Source: Isoetes taiwanensis (lineage: Eukaryota; Streptophyta; Lycopodiopsida; Isoetales; Isoetaceae). Taken from it: DNA of 64,000 nt. The stretch covers positions 8,973,458 to 9,037,457 of the forward strand of contig JAJEKV010000038.1 in assembly GCA_021234155.1 (NCBI GenBank), given 5' to 3'. Below the pieces are notes generated by a model. That model did not search any database and was not told where the DNA came from. It saw nothing but the letters and a program-made list of their open reading frames with translations. Of this stretch, positions 35,558-47,709 are shown piece after piece; the first letter of the stretch is position 1; every line of letters starts with the position of its first letter. A program made the position numbers and the translations under genes.

Positions 35558-36050
35558 TCAGTTGTGCTGCCATCGCCAGTTGTGCCGACATACTCTATAT
35601 ATTTGGCTTTCTTGCATTGCCTTATGTGGATCTGCTTCTATTCTTGGTGCAGCAATTAGATTCAATTTCATGGCATCCTTTTGTAATTCGGTTGAATTGT
35701 AGCTTATGTTAAGCATCCTTAAATTCAGGTGCTTAATTTCATGAGGTATGGATCCTTCCAGTTTGTTATCTCCCATTCACCTCCGCAAAAGATTGCAAAG
35801 CAAAAATTAAGCTTGGGATCTCGTTTGCCAGTCTATTCCCTTCAAGGTTTAGTGTTTCTAATTTCTTAAGACTATTCATCTCTTGTGGGAGATTGCCTGC
35901 AAGAAGGTTGTTGCTCAAATCTGGATAGAACATTTATGTGCAGTTGGCAAGCTCTGGTGGAATAGAACCATTTCCAAGTTAAATGATATTTCCAGTTTTG
36001 AAAGACGGCATAGATTATTGCGAATATCTCCAGCCTTTTCCCTGCCAAAG
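35558..36050 (-). pseudogene. LRR receptor-kinase ectodomain relic
   Basis: On the minus strand, broken frames read NGSIPPELANCT, then DLSNNLLAGNLPQEM, LKKLETLNLEGNRLANEIP, and GDNKLEGSIPHEIKHLNLRM followed by LNISYN. These are successive plant-type leucine-rich repeats (LxxLxxLxLxxNxLxGxIP) and the start of the block that closes the ectodomain. Stops and shifts separate the pieces. I see no kinase domain. It ends close to the Helitron terminus at 36126, but on the host side of it. Confidence 0.65.
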
Positions 36051-36125
36051 TCTTTCTTTTACATTCTAATTTAGATTGTATTCATGATTTGCAACTGACT
36101 TGAAGTATTTGTTTCTAATTTTGTA

Positions 36126-36154
36126 CTAGAAACGTGTGCCCGGCGATGCCGGGC
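36126..36154 (-). mobile_element. Helitron 3' terminus (hairpin plus CTAG)
   Basis: On the minus strand the hairpin GCCCGGC-ATC-GCCGGGC is followed by ACACGTTT and CTAG, then a T (36125). This is the classic plant Helitron 3' end: a GC-rich hairpin about ten bases before CTRR, inserted 5' of T. The element should extend to higher coordinates. I could not place its 5' TC end or any Rep/helicase gene, so it is probably non-autonomous. A related GCATTAGTCA..GACGTGTGGAATGG block recurs near 36339. Confidence 0.75.
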
Positions 36155-36194
36155 ATTAGTCAGGGACGTGTGGAATGGTGGTATATGTGTGGAA

Positions 36195-36290
36195 TTTGTA
36201 GATGAAATAAATTGAATGAATTGAGTTGAATTTTATTTTATCGTCTACGGAGACCATGGATGATAAATGAATAAAGAGTTGTAAGCATAT
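36195..36290 (-). mobile_element. Short LINE 3'-end remnant
   Basis: ATCGTCTACGGAGACCATGG (plus strand) is the complement of the CC.TGGTCTCCGT.GACGAT block that ends the LINEs here, and beside it runs an AATTGAATGAATTGAGTTGAA tail-like stretch. Only hairpin 2 and the tail remain. Confidence 0.5.
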
Positions 36291-36589
36291 TAATGTCCAT
36301 AGATATAATGGAATAATTGATGTGATAGGCTTAGGGAGGTCAGGCATTAGTCATGAGGCACATGGAATAGGCAGACATAACAGAATAGAATAATGGAATG
36401 GGTAGAGCAAGGTAAAAGATGGAGCACATAGAGTTTAGAATATTTGTTGGTGCCTAGGTTGGTATAGGTTTTCGTAGAAGATAACAAATCTAATACGTAT
36501 TCAACTGGAGTGCAGTGAAGATTTTATGTAATCGCAATATATGCATCGTGCCCTTAAAATTCCTATGCATGTGAGAGTTCATAATATGG

Positions 36590-36985
36590 TAAAGTTGTAG
36601 CGCCCAAATGGTAAAGTTGTAGCCCCTAAACTCTAAACCAATCCATCCATAAAATATATAAAAACATTCTCCTTTTGTAAAAGATATAAAAACATAGTCA
36701 TAACATCCTATTCAAACTTACAAATCCTAAATGCCAAATCCTAAACATTAAACCCTAAATTTATGGTGTGATAACGACATGGTTGATAGCATTGCCTACT
36801 CAATCCATGAGCTGTTTGTTAGATTCTAGTTTCTTAAATTCAAAATATGATGAAGCTGTGACCCTAAATTTGTGGCGTGCTGACATGGTTGATAGCATTG
36901 CTTGCTCCATCTGTGAGCTGTATGTTAGGTTCTAATATTTAATATTCAAAATATGATAAAGCTATAACCCCTAAAGCCTAAACCA
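36590..36985. repeat. Local duplications with CCCTAAA-type short repeats
   Basis: A block of about 110 bp, from CCCTAAATTTATGG through GACATGGTTGATAGCATTGC to AAAATATGATGAAGCTGTG, is repeated directly at about 36735-36855 and 36855-36965. ATGGTAAAGTTGTAGC is repeated at 36590 and 36608. Scattered AACCCTAAA-like words are not an uninterrupted telomere array. Confidence 0.75.
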
Positions 36986-36999
36986 AACCCATGATAATT

Positions 37000-37325
37000 T
37001 TTTTTTATTGAAGGACGTCAGTCTATTTACCATCACATCATGAGTACAGTAGCTACATCACATTCTACATATCACATGTAAGCCAACCCACTACCTAGCC
37101 GCGATACCTTATGCTAGGAGCTGCTTTGCATGTGATTATCGAGTACATATGGCAGGTTTAAGGTCTCTACCACAGGACCGGTTGGTCATACTTGAACCCG
37201 TGACCTCGGGGCAATGGATTTTAAGGTCCCCATTACTAGACCGATATTGGCCAGGTTTGAACCCGTGACCTCGGGTGTGGCAGTTTAAGGTCCTGCCACT
37301 AGACCATGCCCCGAAGGGCAAATAA
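37000..37325 (-). mobile_element. tRNA-derived SINE with two or three tRNA-like heads
   Basis: On the minus strand the first unit has A box TGGTCTAGTGG (37296-37306) and B box GGTTCAAACC (37254-37263). The second repeats GGTCTAGTAATGG (about 37230-37242) and GGGTTCAAG (37191-37199). A third A-box-like GGTCCTGTGGTAG follows near 37167-37179. The shared GACCTTAAA and CCGAGGTCACGGGTTCAA words show the units are copies of one another. The 3' end runs through GACTGACGTCC into an A-rich tail at 36995-37010. No cloverleaf is intact, so this is not a functional tRNA gene. Transcription by pol III is inferred from the boxes. Confidence 0.75.
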
Positions 37326-37329
37326 TGAT

Positions 37330-38690
37330 AATGGTTGCCTCTTTCAAAGGACTTGGCCATAAGAAGTGGTTGTGATTATGTAGTCCAAAACACAGAACAA
37401 AATACATATATCAACATTTTTTCCTTTGGCAAAATTTAATGTGTATCCGTCAATATGGGGACACACATCCCACTCTTATAAGACATGATTGATAGCTCTC
37501 ATGATTGACGTTACAAAAATAGAAAACCCAGCTAAAACAATAGTTGTTGCATATTCTTCGACTACACCGCAGAAGAAGATTCAGTGCAAGATAATTTGTA
37601 AAGCACAAAATTGATAAAGATGCACATCTCAAAATAGATGGCATGGCTTACCCTGTCATCTAAGCAGCAATGTATGGTGGTTTTGTAATTTAATTGCACG
37701 AAATTTAATTGCCCCTCCATGAAACATATTTCGTGGACCAAGCATTGTTGATCACTCCTTTTTTTATTCAAGATTCAATCTGTTTTTGCCTTTGGATAGT
37801 GAAAGAGGATTGTTTACAATTACGACTATAAAAGAGGGGCCTTAATTTCAATATTATACAGTAACATATTCAAATGTCCTTTTTCAGTCAGGGGCATAGA
37901 ACAACTTGTAAGAAATTGAAAATTAATTTATAACTGTATCTAATACACAGGCCCATCATTTTTTGTCTTCATTTGAACTTAGTTCCATCATGGTGAGAGA
38001 CACTTTTGACAATCTTGAAATGCCAAGCCATATGATCTCAAATGCAGCATTATATACGTTTCTTCAGAGTAACAAATCCCACTGATCTTGAATTAGATTA
38101 AAGCTGCATGCAGATATGAGAACAGATAACATGACTGTGTGCTAACCTAACAATTTGGCATTTGCAATTGATGGACGCCTTTTCAGATAGACCCATTTAC
38201 AAATATAACCCTTATCAATATAGGAATCTCTGAAAAGAAAAAAGATTCTTAAAATGATAAGTTTCAAGTAAACATGAGACTCTGCCCAATCATGGTGTAC
38301 AAAGTGGTGTTTCTTCTTCTACTGATCCCTCCCTGCAGATTGGCGGATTCCTTCTACGGATTTATAATCTCCTCCAATGCAAAATCCTTCGTAATCTCCT
38401 CCTCCAATGCAAAATGTGTCTTCTTAAACGATTGATTGGCCACACCTTGATGTGCTCCGCCACCTTCTAACAACAACGACCTGCTAGTTTCGGATGCATA
38501 TGCCTACAAAAAAACATTACTTGAGCTTAACTTACAGCAGACCCAATTCATGTATATAAAAGAGGTCATGCCCATACATGCTCAATAGTGTTTTTCCTGT
38601 TATAATTGGATAGTCCTTGCCAAATTATGAAAATATTTTCGTGCATATGGAAAACTGTTCTTTTTTATGCACTTTCCATATGGACAATTG
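37330..38690. other. AT-rich region, nothing recognised
   Basis: Short frames only; no repeat partner in the window. Confidence 0.35.
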
Positions 38691-38699
38691 TTCTTTATC

Positions 38700-40580
38700 C
38701 ACAGGCAAGAGTGCTTACATGAAATGATGACTTAACCCTGAACACAGTTGCACCATGCATCGATGGATTCTGCAATCTTCTAAAGAGGACATCTTTATAA
38801 TAAATCAGTCCTGACAAACAGCCAACCCATTCTGTCACATCATTCATATACATTACCAGCAGCACATGCATATGCCAAGCCAGCCCACCAAAACACATTA
38901 GCAAGTAAATTTGTTGTGACCTAAGAGTGCAATGATATTCACCTTTGATATTCATCTTCCACCCTAAAAGGAATCTCATATTACCTTGTTTCTTTGTTCT
39001 TACATCCCATAAAATCAGAAGAAATATATACACAAGATTCACGCAATTCTGCCAAAGACATTATAAGACTGCAAGACTAAAATCTAGAAGCAGTAGTTGT
39101 TATAAATATCAGAGAAACAATTTACTGAATCAGAGCAATAAAATAAATGATGCTATAATGTCTATTGTTGTAAAAACAGCGGAAAAGTGGACAAAAAACA
39201 TGCTGCTAGTGCTTTTTTTTTCTACTGCAACTTACAGCTGATTGAGATCCAGCAAACAAACGTGTCACAGATGTAGGAAATGGCCCAATCCTTGTGTCAA
39301 CTCCCTGTAAAAGAAGACAGCGGACATGAAAAAGAAGATCCAGCAGTGCTTATACTCTCCAACAGTTTTTGAACACGAAAGAACACTGGACTAAATGTGA
39401 TGGACACTACCAGCATAAAACAATGTATAATATACAAATGACAGCATATCTTTTTAGGGAAAAGAAAAATGCTGGCTGAGGCACATAAGCACATATAATA
39501 TACAAATGACAGCATATCTTTTTAGGGAAAAGAAAAATGCTGGCTGAGGCACATAAGCACAGTTGTGAGCTCTGGTATACTGCGCAGATGGTGCACCATC
39601 CTCTGGCATTATGTCTATAAGTTTGACTTTCAAAAGTCCTGATCCATTCTCTGAAGGTGGAGCCAGGGCAGATAAGGGCACTGGGGTAACAACTGAGGAG
39701 TGTTGATTTAGAGCAGATCCGTAAAATGTGAATGAGATACTGAGGAGCCCAAGAGAAAGGCTAGAAGCACCCGCCCAAACCTCCAATGCTTGAGAGCTTC
39801 AATTGGGTGAGCAAAGATCATGAGATTGAAACGCCATCTTGTGCAAAATGATGTGATTAGAGGGCTTGCGTGCCTGATATGAGAAGAAGAAGGTACCAAC
39901 CATGGGAGCGAGGAGCCATGGAAGACAAAGGCACCGCCATCGTTGCCATCGCCTTACTAATGCATTGTGTACCATCATTAGAAAAGAAAAATGTCATTTG
40001 AGGCACATAAGCCACGCTTGTGAGCTCAAACATTTCCTAGGAAGACATCTAATGCAAAGAGCAAGCTAGGCTTCATTCAAAACTTACAAAATGAGATCCA
40101 ACCAAATGTGTCAAAGCAAAGTCAGAGGGAAATGGCTCAACCCGTGTGTTAACTCCCTGTAACAGAAAACAACGAACATGAAAAAGAAGATCCTCAAGTT
40201 TTAAAACAGATCTTCAAGCGGCTTCTGTAAGTTATTTTCTACCTTCGTCTCTTGCTGACCTGATGATGTCGCCCAATGGAAGAGCTCCACGACTCCACGA
40301 CTCCACGGCGGAAGATGATGTCGCCAAATGGAAGAGTCGATCCAAAGGCGGAGGCTTAAACCGAAAGAGAGCTGGTCCAAATGCACGTAAAAGAGAGAAT
40401 TTTGAAAATTCGTGCCATTCAATATCGCCGGCCTCAGAACTTCGAAATCTTCATTAAATGTCGGCAACCAGGAAGGGGAATGCATCTTAGGAAGGAACGC
40501 CGCATGCGGCGTTCCATGCGCTGTACAGGCACATTCCCCAACCCTACCAAAATAAAAAAGAAGATGTTCTAGATTGTTCA
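38700..40580 (-). other. Possible gene scraps with an internal duplication, unrecognised
   Basis: On the minus strand, 39786-39560 is open and protein-like (SSLSLGLLSISFTFYGSALN is hydrophobic; LLKVKLIDIMPEDGAPSAQY follows). Two segments are diverged copies of one another: about 39300-39250 reads GVDTRIGPFPTSVTRLFAGS and about 40155-40095 reads GVNTRVEPFPSDFALTHLVG, each next to a similar AAAAGAAAAATG..GAGGCACATAAGC block. This suggests duplicated exons of one gene. I do not recognise the product and cannot connect a full reading frame. Confidence 0.35.
39426..39561. repeat. Two-copy 68-bp tandem duplication
   Basis: 39426-39493 and 39494-39561 are virtually identical, starting TATAATATACAAATGACAGC. 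The near-identity implies a very recent event. Confidence 0.92.
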
Positions 40581-40589
40581 AAGATACCG

Positions 40590-43450
40590 CTCACGGTGTT
40601 TTTGCGGTTGGCCGGTGTTTTCACCGGATCGACACCGCCACATCCATCATGAATCCTAAAAACACCGGTTTCGGATCAAGGGCTTAAAATATGTAAAACC
40701 ATTATGCTAACAATGGGTCTGACTTTGGGTCTTCAGAACTCCCTTCAAATTATTGTAAAATAACTTTCAGCAGTAACCCATCATCTATCTCTGTTCTGCT
40801 CTCTTTTTATAATCTATGGCTAAACATCTTTTACAAGTTTTCTTTTGAATTAACTGCACAATATTGTACAATGCCAGTAGTTGGGGCTCTAGCAGTAGAT
40901 TGTTTGGCCTTGATCCCTCTGTATCTGTCCTTCTTTATAGCTCAAGACGTTACGATGGCTAGCTGTGGTCAAATCCGTTCATGATGAGGCTATGGATAGC
41001 CCTTGCTTTTAAATGAATCCAATACATCACACTTAAGGAAGATTTCCACAAACAGAGAGAGCTTCTTCTTGCTTTTAATTTCGTCCATAGAAAGCTTCCT
41101 ATTCTTATTCACAATGATAAGCCTATTTGTGAATCCCTCATTACTGTAGAATACATAAACGATTGTTTGGCCAGACATCTCGGTCTCTTTCCAAAGGATT
41201 CTTATGGCAAAGCTATGGTACGGTTTTGGGAAGATTCCATTGATAAGAACGTAAGTTTGTGTCAAGGTTGGTGGATGACCCCTGTGTTTTACAGTGCTAA
41301 CTTAATCTGCCTTTGCTATTTTTTGAAGTTTTCAGTTTGTGGATTCTGCTTTCAAATCAATAGGAGAAGCCAAGCAAAAACCTCGTGGAGAATGCTATAA
41401 TATTGGATTGACCTCTAAGCAAAATTGAAGGATCAGTTTTTAGTGGCAGCACTCCAGGATTTTTTGATATTGTTCTTGCTTCATTGCAGTATGGCTACAC
41501 TTTTTTATGCATCTTTCACGCCACCATATCAGGTCAGTCTTTTGCAATCAAGCTCTTGTCTAGTTACAACTTGAAGCGTAAAATTGATGTCCATTGCCTC
41601 TGAGTAGATACAATTCTCTAGTGTTGATTTTGGAGATGCATTGAATCATGCATTCCTTCATATAGACTTTATTTCATTCCACTTTCTTTTTGCATTCAAC
41701 ACTCGTATAGCACAATCCTCGACATGATCTAAATGCCCCTTTATGTTGTTTAAGTTTGTATTCTTTAAGTATTCAAGAAAATGATTCATGAAGTTGATGC
41801 CCCAAATTGTTTCTAAAATTGCAAATGACCTTAAGAGCTATTTTTGTGACCTGGAATTGAGGTAGAGGCATTCAATTTCAAGTGCTCTATAACAATATGA
41901 TGAAATTTCCAATTTTCTCTTAGATACCCCTAGAGCAAACGATTTCAATTAGACAGAGACTTCTATCACCCTTCATTGTAGCTAAGCTTCATTCATGGCC
42001 ATTCTTATTTAATTTCTATACGTTAACATGCTTATAGTACTGAATAGTAGGTTGAATACCAGAAGAAAGGGACTGTGACAACATACTAGAGCCTTTACTG
42101 GCCTATGACATGTATAACAATAGCATGTTGCCTTTTTGAAAAATGCATGCTTTTTGCCTTCTGCAAAATTCTTCATGATGTGTTCACGCAATTTGCATGC
42201 AAGGATTTATGTACAGAGGAGAGAAACTAGAGCATAATACAAGAAAATTGACTGAAACACAATCTATGATTTGGTATGGAACTGGCACTTCTATTTTTGT
42301 GTGACATCTTAGATTGCCAGAGAAAAAGCAAAAGCAGAGAAAAAGCAAAAGCAGTGAAGCAAATGTAAATTGTGACAATGAATTATAAACAAATATCAGC
42401 CTGCTGGATAAGGATCATAGGGAGAAACATTAGTACTATTCAGTGTTTTCACCTTCAGTGTTTTCAAAATAATATGCTTGTTGTTGCTACTATTGTAGTA
42501 CAGTCAACCAAATTTATTAATCATTTCATCTTGAACCAGTTTGTTTGATTGTTTATGGGCTATCTATCATCTTCCGCTTTGCATTATAGTTTAAAGTGCA
42601 CATCTTTTGCGACTCTAGATTTTTTTTTGTTTCAATGGCCATTGTAACCCTTTTTTACGCCTGTAGCTTGTTACTTAATTCTGGTTCATGATTTGTGATA
42701 CTATTACTTTTGCAGCTCCATATTTGCTTGCTGCAATTTAATGTTTGACATTTTGTTACATTGAGTTAGAAGTAATGCAGCCTCTGATCTGATCAACTGT
42801 TGATCCTATCAAGTGCGTCGCCGTCTACAAGTTAGCCATAGGAGCGCATTCTTTGTAGTTGTAGTTGTCATAATCATCAACGCTAGCATCCACAAATTGA
42901 TGGTAAATTGTTGTCTTTTGGCTATAGAACATCATCACATGTTGTGAAGAGGTACATTTTGACGAGAAATATCCAGCTCTAAGTTAGATGAATAAAGACA
43001 AAATGTTATTCATATGGTCTAGTACTAGACCATAAAAATGTATTGTTTCATTGGGTAAACATTTTGTGAGCAATGTTTTAACAATCACTTTGAATCGTAT
43101 TGTTGTGCAATAAAAAGTGTCTTTACCAAAAACCATGACGTGCCAACTTTGTTTTATGGATACCCTTCCAAATATATATTGTGTAACATTATGCATATTT
43201 TATATTATAGGGAATGTATGAAGTCTGATCAGTGCCAAAACATCTAGGCCATGGTAAGGATAGAGAAAAAGCAATTAGTTCAATGCAAGCAGTTTGTTCA
43301 CTACAAGTCATGTAAAATTTAATGGATTTATCTAGGTGGATCTTCACATTAGTGAAATTCATGGTGAAAATGTGTTCCAGTTCTACTAAATGCCTTTAAT
43401 AGAAACAACTTCTACTAGTGCCTTTTATTATTACTTAAAGTGGCTTTAGT
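40590..43450. other. AT-rich region with small tandem repeats only
   Basis: No gene recognised. A doubled AGAGAAAAAGCAAAAGC unit lies at about 42319-42355. GGTGTTTT..CACCGG words cluster at 40597-40665 without clear structure. Confidence 0.35.
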
Positions 43451-43455
43451 AGAAG

Positions 43456-43541
43456 TTTTAATATGTCTAGCTAAACAAAACCTTGCGAAAGCCTTCTGTT
43501 TTAATATACCTAACTAAACAAAACCTTGCCAAAGCCTTCTG
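43456..43541. repeat. Two-copy 43-bp tandem duplication
   Basis: TTTTAATAT..CTA.CTAAACAAAACCTTGC.AAAGCCTTCTG occurs at 43456 and again at 43499 with a few differences. Confidence 0.8.
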
Positions 43542-43819
43542 GTGTGCCTTTTGCTAGTTTTTTTTTTAGAAATGCAAAATTGCCGGCAAATATGTTACCC
43601 TATAATTCCACTAAAGCGGCAACATCCTAACACATCAAGAACATCGTGGATGCTTTCAATTTTTCATCGCCTTTGGAACAGATGTACTTCATACGAGCTG
43701 CAACTTTTCCAAAATCGTCAAGAAAAGGTGCTGGTGTTCAGAATGTATATACTCGAGTTATATTACGTCAAATTGAGTGATTTCAGTTGGGTTGGAAAGT
43801 AGACCCTCAGCTGATCAAC

Positions 43820-44152
43820 TTATGCAAAAATCCAATCTCTGTACAAAGAGAACGATCCTTCCAAAGTCGGCAATTTTTTGATACTGCCTTTATAACATTT
43901 GCACGTGCCCATATACTCGTCAATTAAATCATACCAAGGGCCTCCACGACAATCATTCCCAGACACCGAATTCCATGCATTTTGGGCTATAAATTCCCCT
44001 CTGCATCGAGTATTGATAAGCAAAAAAAACAAGGTGCTACGCACGAAGGGTTGCCCTCCGATGTCCTGAAGGGATGTGTGCATAGTTTTTGATGCATAGT
44101 GCTCCAAACTAAGAATAAGTTCATGATGGTCTAACTTCGTTGATCTCAACAA
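43820..44152 (-). other. Unrecognised 110-codon frame
   Basis: Open on the minus strand with unremarkable composition; no family motif, no start context, no conserved partner. May be chance. Confidence 0.2.
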
Positions 44153-44880
44153 AACTAATGTTAAACTCAGATGTTACCTCCTCGTAATACACTAGTCCAG
44201 CTCAAAAGTTAAAAGTTTTGCAAGTTTTGGCACAAAAATTCGGCTTAATATGCTTTGCAAGTTGAAGCTCCGCTAAAAAACATATGCGGCAACAATAAGC
44301 TTTGCTCAAAAATATTTGTGGCAACAAGAAGCTTTGCAACGTGAAGTTTTGCTAGGTGTGTATATTGACGATTACAATTTGTTAGGTGTGTATCTCGCAA
44401 GAAGATCCAAAAGCTCTAAGAAGTTATGTAGAAAGCTCATAAAGAAGCTCATTGTTGTTTACTTAGTAGTTTACCTTAAAGAATTTCCAGTTGTTTACTC
44501 ACACAGGACAATTTTCGCCCGTGTTAATCCAGCGTTATTGGCATATCCCACGTGGCTACACAAAAAAAATAAGCTTAGCTAAAATGGATGACCCAACTTC
44601 TAAATTGTCTGCTAAAAATTGTTAGAATCACATATTTTCCAATTTTGGAAAACCAAACCCAAACCAAAAAAGAAGATAAGATACATAAGAGGGAATGAGA
44701 ACACACAAGTGACTATTGGATTTAAGCCATTATTGTTAACGCCACAGACAACAGAAATTTGATAGCAAGCAACAAAAACTTGGAGGCAAACATAGTGCCA
44801 CATACAACAAATATGATCACATTATGATGATATATTGGAGAGTGAAGGACAGTACAAGGATGATTTAGCCATTAGGATGA

Positions 44881-45010
44881 TTTAGACAGGACTTTGGTCA
44901 GCTTATTAGTCAACACAATAGGCACGCTATTAGTCAAGAAAGTAGTCAAATTATTAGTCCGGACATTGATTAGCCTATTAGTCAGGACAATGGTCAGGCT
45001 ATTGGTCAAT
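44881..45010. repeat. Degenerate minisatellite (ATTAGTCAGGACA type)
   Basis: Five to six imperfect units of about 24 bp built from GTCAGGACAATGGTCAGGCTATTA. None is coding. Confidence 0.75.
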
Positions 45011-45596
45011 TTTAATTAATTGCAAATTGAGTTTAATTGCAAATTGAGTTCAATAACAAAATTAATCATATGAATTCACATTACATCACATTATAGAAGA
45101 CATACACATTATACTTTCTAATTAGTTCAACATTTTGCGAAACTCAATAATAGAATAATAATATGCCTTCACATTAAAGATATCTTTTCTATTGATTCAA
45201 TATATCTTGCCAAAATATTCGAATACACACAAGAGTGTCATTACAAAGACACAAGTAAATGAAAAATGATGTTTCAGATGTGCTAGTCAGACGCGCCTTT
45301 GGATGTGCTAATCTGAAGCGCTTTTGGATTAACTTATACTGTACAATGTTTTTAGTCACAGTAGCTCAATCTAGGGATCTCAGAATGCAAAATGTGATCT
45401 CCAGATCTGGTTTTCATGGTTTATATGTTCTGATGCTCTAAGTATTTCACAGAAAACACTGTTGGCTACTCATTTGTAACTAGCACCTTTGTCTCTGCAT
45501 ATCACAGCGTAAAATTAGTTAAGCACAAGCAACAGTGAAAAAGTAAGCAGTCATCTCAAGGGATAAGCATGGAAAAAATATCTACATATTAAAATG

Positions 45597-46230
45597 TGGG
45601 AGCTGCAGCACCATTCGAAAGATGTGGACAAACATGCTTACATTATCAACATCTACAAGAAACATGCAGGACTATAAAGGCACAAAAAACTTGTTGGATT
45701 CAGTTCAAATGAAATTATGAATTGTAGCATGATCTGCATAGAGGTCATTTTGCTTCTATTCATACATCAAAGGCTGTAGAAAAATATGCATCAGCTCAAA
45801 TGCCATTTTATCTGACCTGATTTTCGCACTCCATAAATCAGCAGTTTGCATTTGTCCAAACATGTTGTGGCATTTGTTTATCTGAAACATCTTGTCTTAA
45901 TCTCCACAAGGCCACTGTATGATCAAGAGGCCAAGAGGCCAATGTGATTTATATTGCAGCATAAACAACATAAAAAAGGCCTTCTTAAAATCGTGTAAGT
46001 AGCTTATATGCCAGGAAAACCTCACTTATCCTAGCATGGCAAATGTAGCATCGCCTTGTGTTGTTTTACACTATATCTTACTCTTGCCATCATTGATCTT
46101 GAATGCTTCAAAATGCAAAAAGCTTCAAAAGATCCGATATACATAGCTAAGGCACATTATCGGCTATGGCATAGAATAGAAATTATTCCAGGGTTGTGTG
46201 AAAGCATGAAATAAATAAGCCACTGCATAC
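45597..46230 (+). repeat. Direct long duplication, copy 1
   Basis: Starts GGGAGCTGCAGCACCATTCG and runs to CCACTGCATACCT. It is nearly identical to 46443-47028 except for a ~50-bp segment (around 46055-46105) missing in the second copy. Copies lie 846 bp apart in direct orientation. Confidence 0.92.
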
Positions 46231-46442
46231 CTTTGTTGGAGCAAATTCGTTTTTGCCCATACCCAGCCTATGACCATACAGTATTTCAACTGCACAGCAC
46301 AACCACATCATAAATGGATACGCAGCCTGTTTTAAAGCACAATCGTCCATTTTTAAACAAAGAAGCACCTTATCTGTTTGCAGCAGAAGTTAGACCAGAT
46401 CTTGAAGCAAACCGGCCTGCCACAAACATTCCGGCTTCCCTG

Positions 46443-47028
46443 CGGGAGCTGCAGCACCATTCGAAAGATGTGGACAAACATGCTTACATTATCAACATCT
46501 ACAAGAAACATGCAGGACTATAAAGGCACAAAAAACTTGTTGGATTCAGTTCAAATGAAATTATGAATTGTAGCATGATCTGCATAGAGGTCATTTTGCT
46601 TCTATTCGTACATCAAAGGCTGTAGAAAAATATGCATCAGCTCAAATGCCATTTTATCTGACCTGATTTTCGCACTCTATAAATCAACAGTTTGCATTTG
46701 TCCAAACATGTTGTGGCATTTGTTTATCTGAAATATCTTGTCTTAATCTCCACAAGGCCACTGTATGATCAAGAGGCCAAGAGGCCAATGTGATTTATAT
46801 TGCAGCATAAACAACATAAAAAAGGCCTTCTTAAAATCGTGTAAGTAGCTTATATGCCAGGAAAACCTCACTTATCCTAGCATGGCAAATGTAGCATCGC
46901 CTGCTTCAAAATGCAAAAAGCTCCAAAAGATCCGATATACATAGCTAAGGCACATTATCGGCTATGGCATAGAATAGAAATTATTCCAGGGTTGTGTGAA
47001 AGCATGAAATAAATAAGCCACTGCATAC
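46443..47028 (+). repeat. Direct long duplication, copy 2
   Basis: The counterpart of 45597-46230. Just before it, 46314-46523 is open on the plus strand and reads protein-like across the junction (RPFLNKEAPYLFAAEVRPDL, then PASLRELQHHSKDVDKHAYI). That frame starts in unique sequence and continues into the duplicated part, so it may be an exon whose end was copied upstream. The product is not recognised. Confidence 0.88.
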
Positions 47029-47507
47029 CTATTGTTATAGCCTCTAGTGGTGGATTCGCTATGTTTGATTATTTCTTTTTCTAAGTGGTTTACTTTTTGC
47101 TATAGTTGGTTGTATGAAGGGCCTTGATTTCAAAATGATTATGGAATAGTTTATAGGTGTCAATGTCTTGGGATAGTTTTTTATTCGGCTTCATTTCATG
47201 ACGACGTGCCCAGGAAGACATGAATGAAGAAGACAATGTTGTGCAGATAATGACTGCACAGATAAACTGCAGAAGGAGTCGAGAATGGAACGAATGAGGC
47301 CAAGGATAGTTATGTTGAAACCCAAGCTCTATAATGGCATGAAAAGGGAAATCCATAGAAGAGTAGGCTTGAGGCAAAAAAATATTGTAATGTATATGCC
47401 AATGAGGACACAATTCACTTGCATTGTTACAAGTAGAGGCATACATGAATGTATGACTATAAGTTAGAAATGCTATCATCATAGGAGCCTGCTATTCTTT
47501 TCCCTCA

Positions 47508-47705
47508 ATTACTGAGCCCTCAGTAGTCATTATCTCCGCTTGTCTAGTATCATCATTACTGCAAAGGTTTTTCCCTTGAAAACCTTTCGAGGCAGGGGTT
47601 TTTTAATCCTAGTAGTAATGATTATACTAGCCCATTGTATGGGTCCCATGACCTATTGGTCTCCGTGGACGTTAAAAAAACTATTCTATTCTATTCTATT
47701 CTATT
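47508..47705 (+). mobile_element. LINE copy D, 3' end only, with TTCTA tail
   Basis: A 198-bp 5'-truncated insertion, near-identical to the 3' end of copy B in inverse orientation. Hairpin 1 has outer stem AGTATCATCATTACT (47546-47560) / AGTAATGATTATACT (47614-47628) and inner AAAACC/GGGGTTTT. Hairpin 2 is GACC-TATT-GGTC (47650-47661). CCGTGGACGTTAAAAAAAC and four to five TTCTA units end it. Confidence 0.88.
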
Positions 47706-47709
47706 TTTC

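Noticed and set aside
36720-36990. Interstitial telomere repeat
   Set aside because: CCCTAAA-like words are scattered and not in tandem.
37190-37306. Functional tRNA gene
   Set aside because: A and B boxes are present, but no acceptor or anticodon stem can be paired and the unit is repeated; better explained as a SINE.
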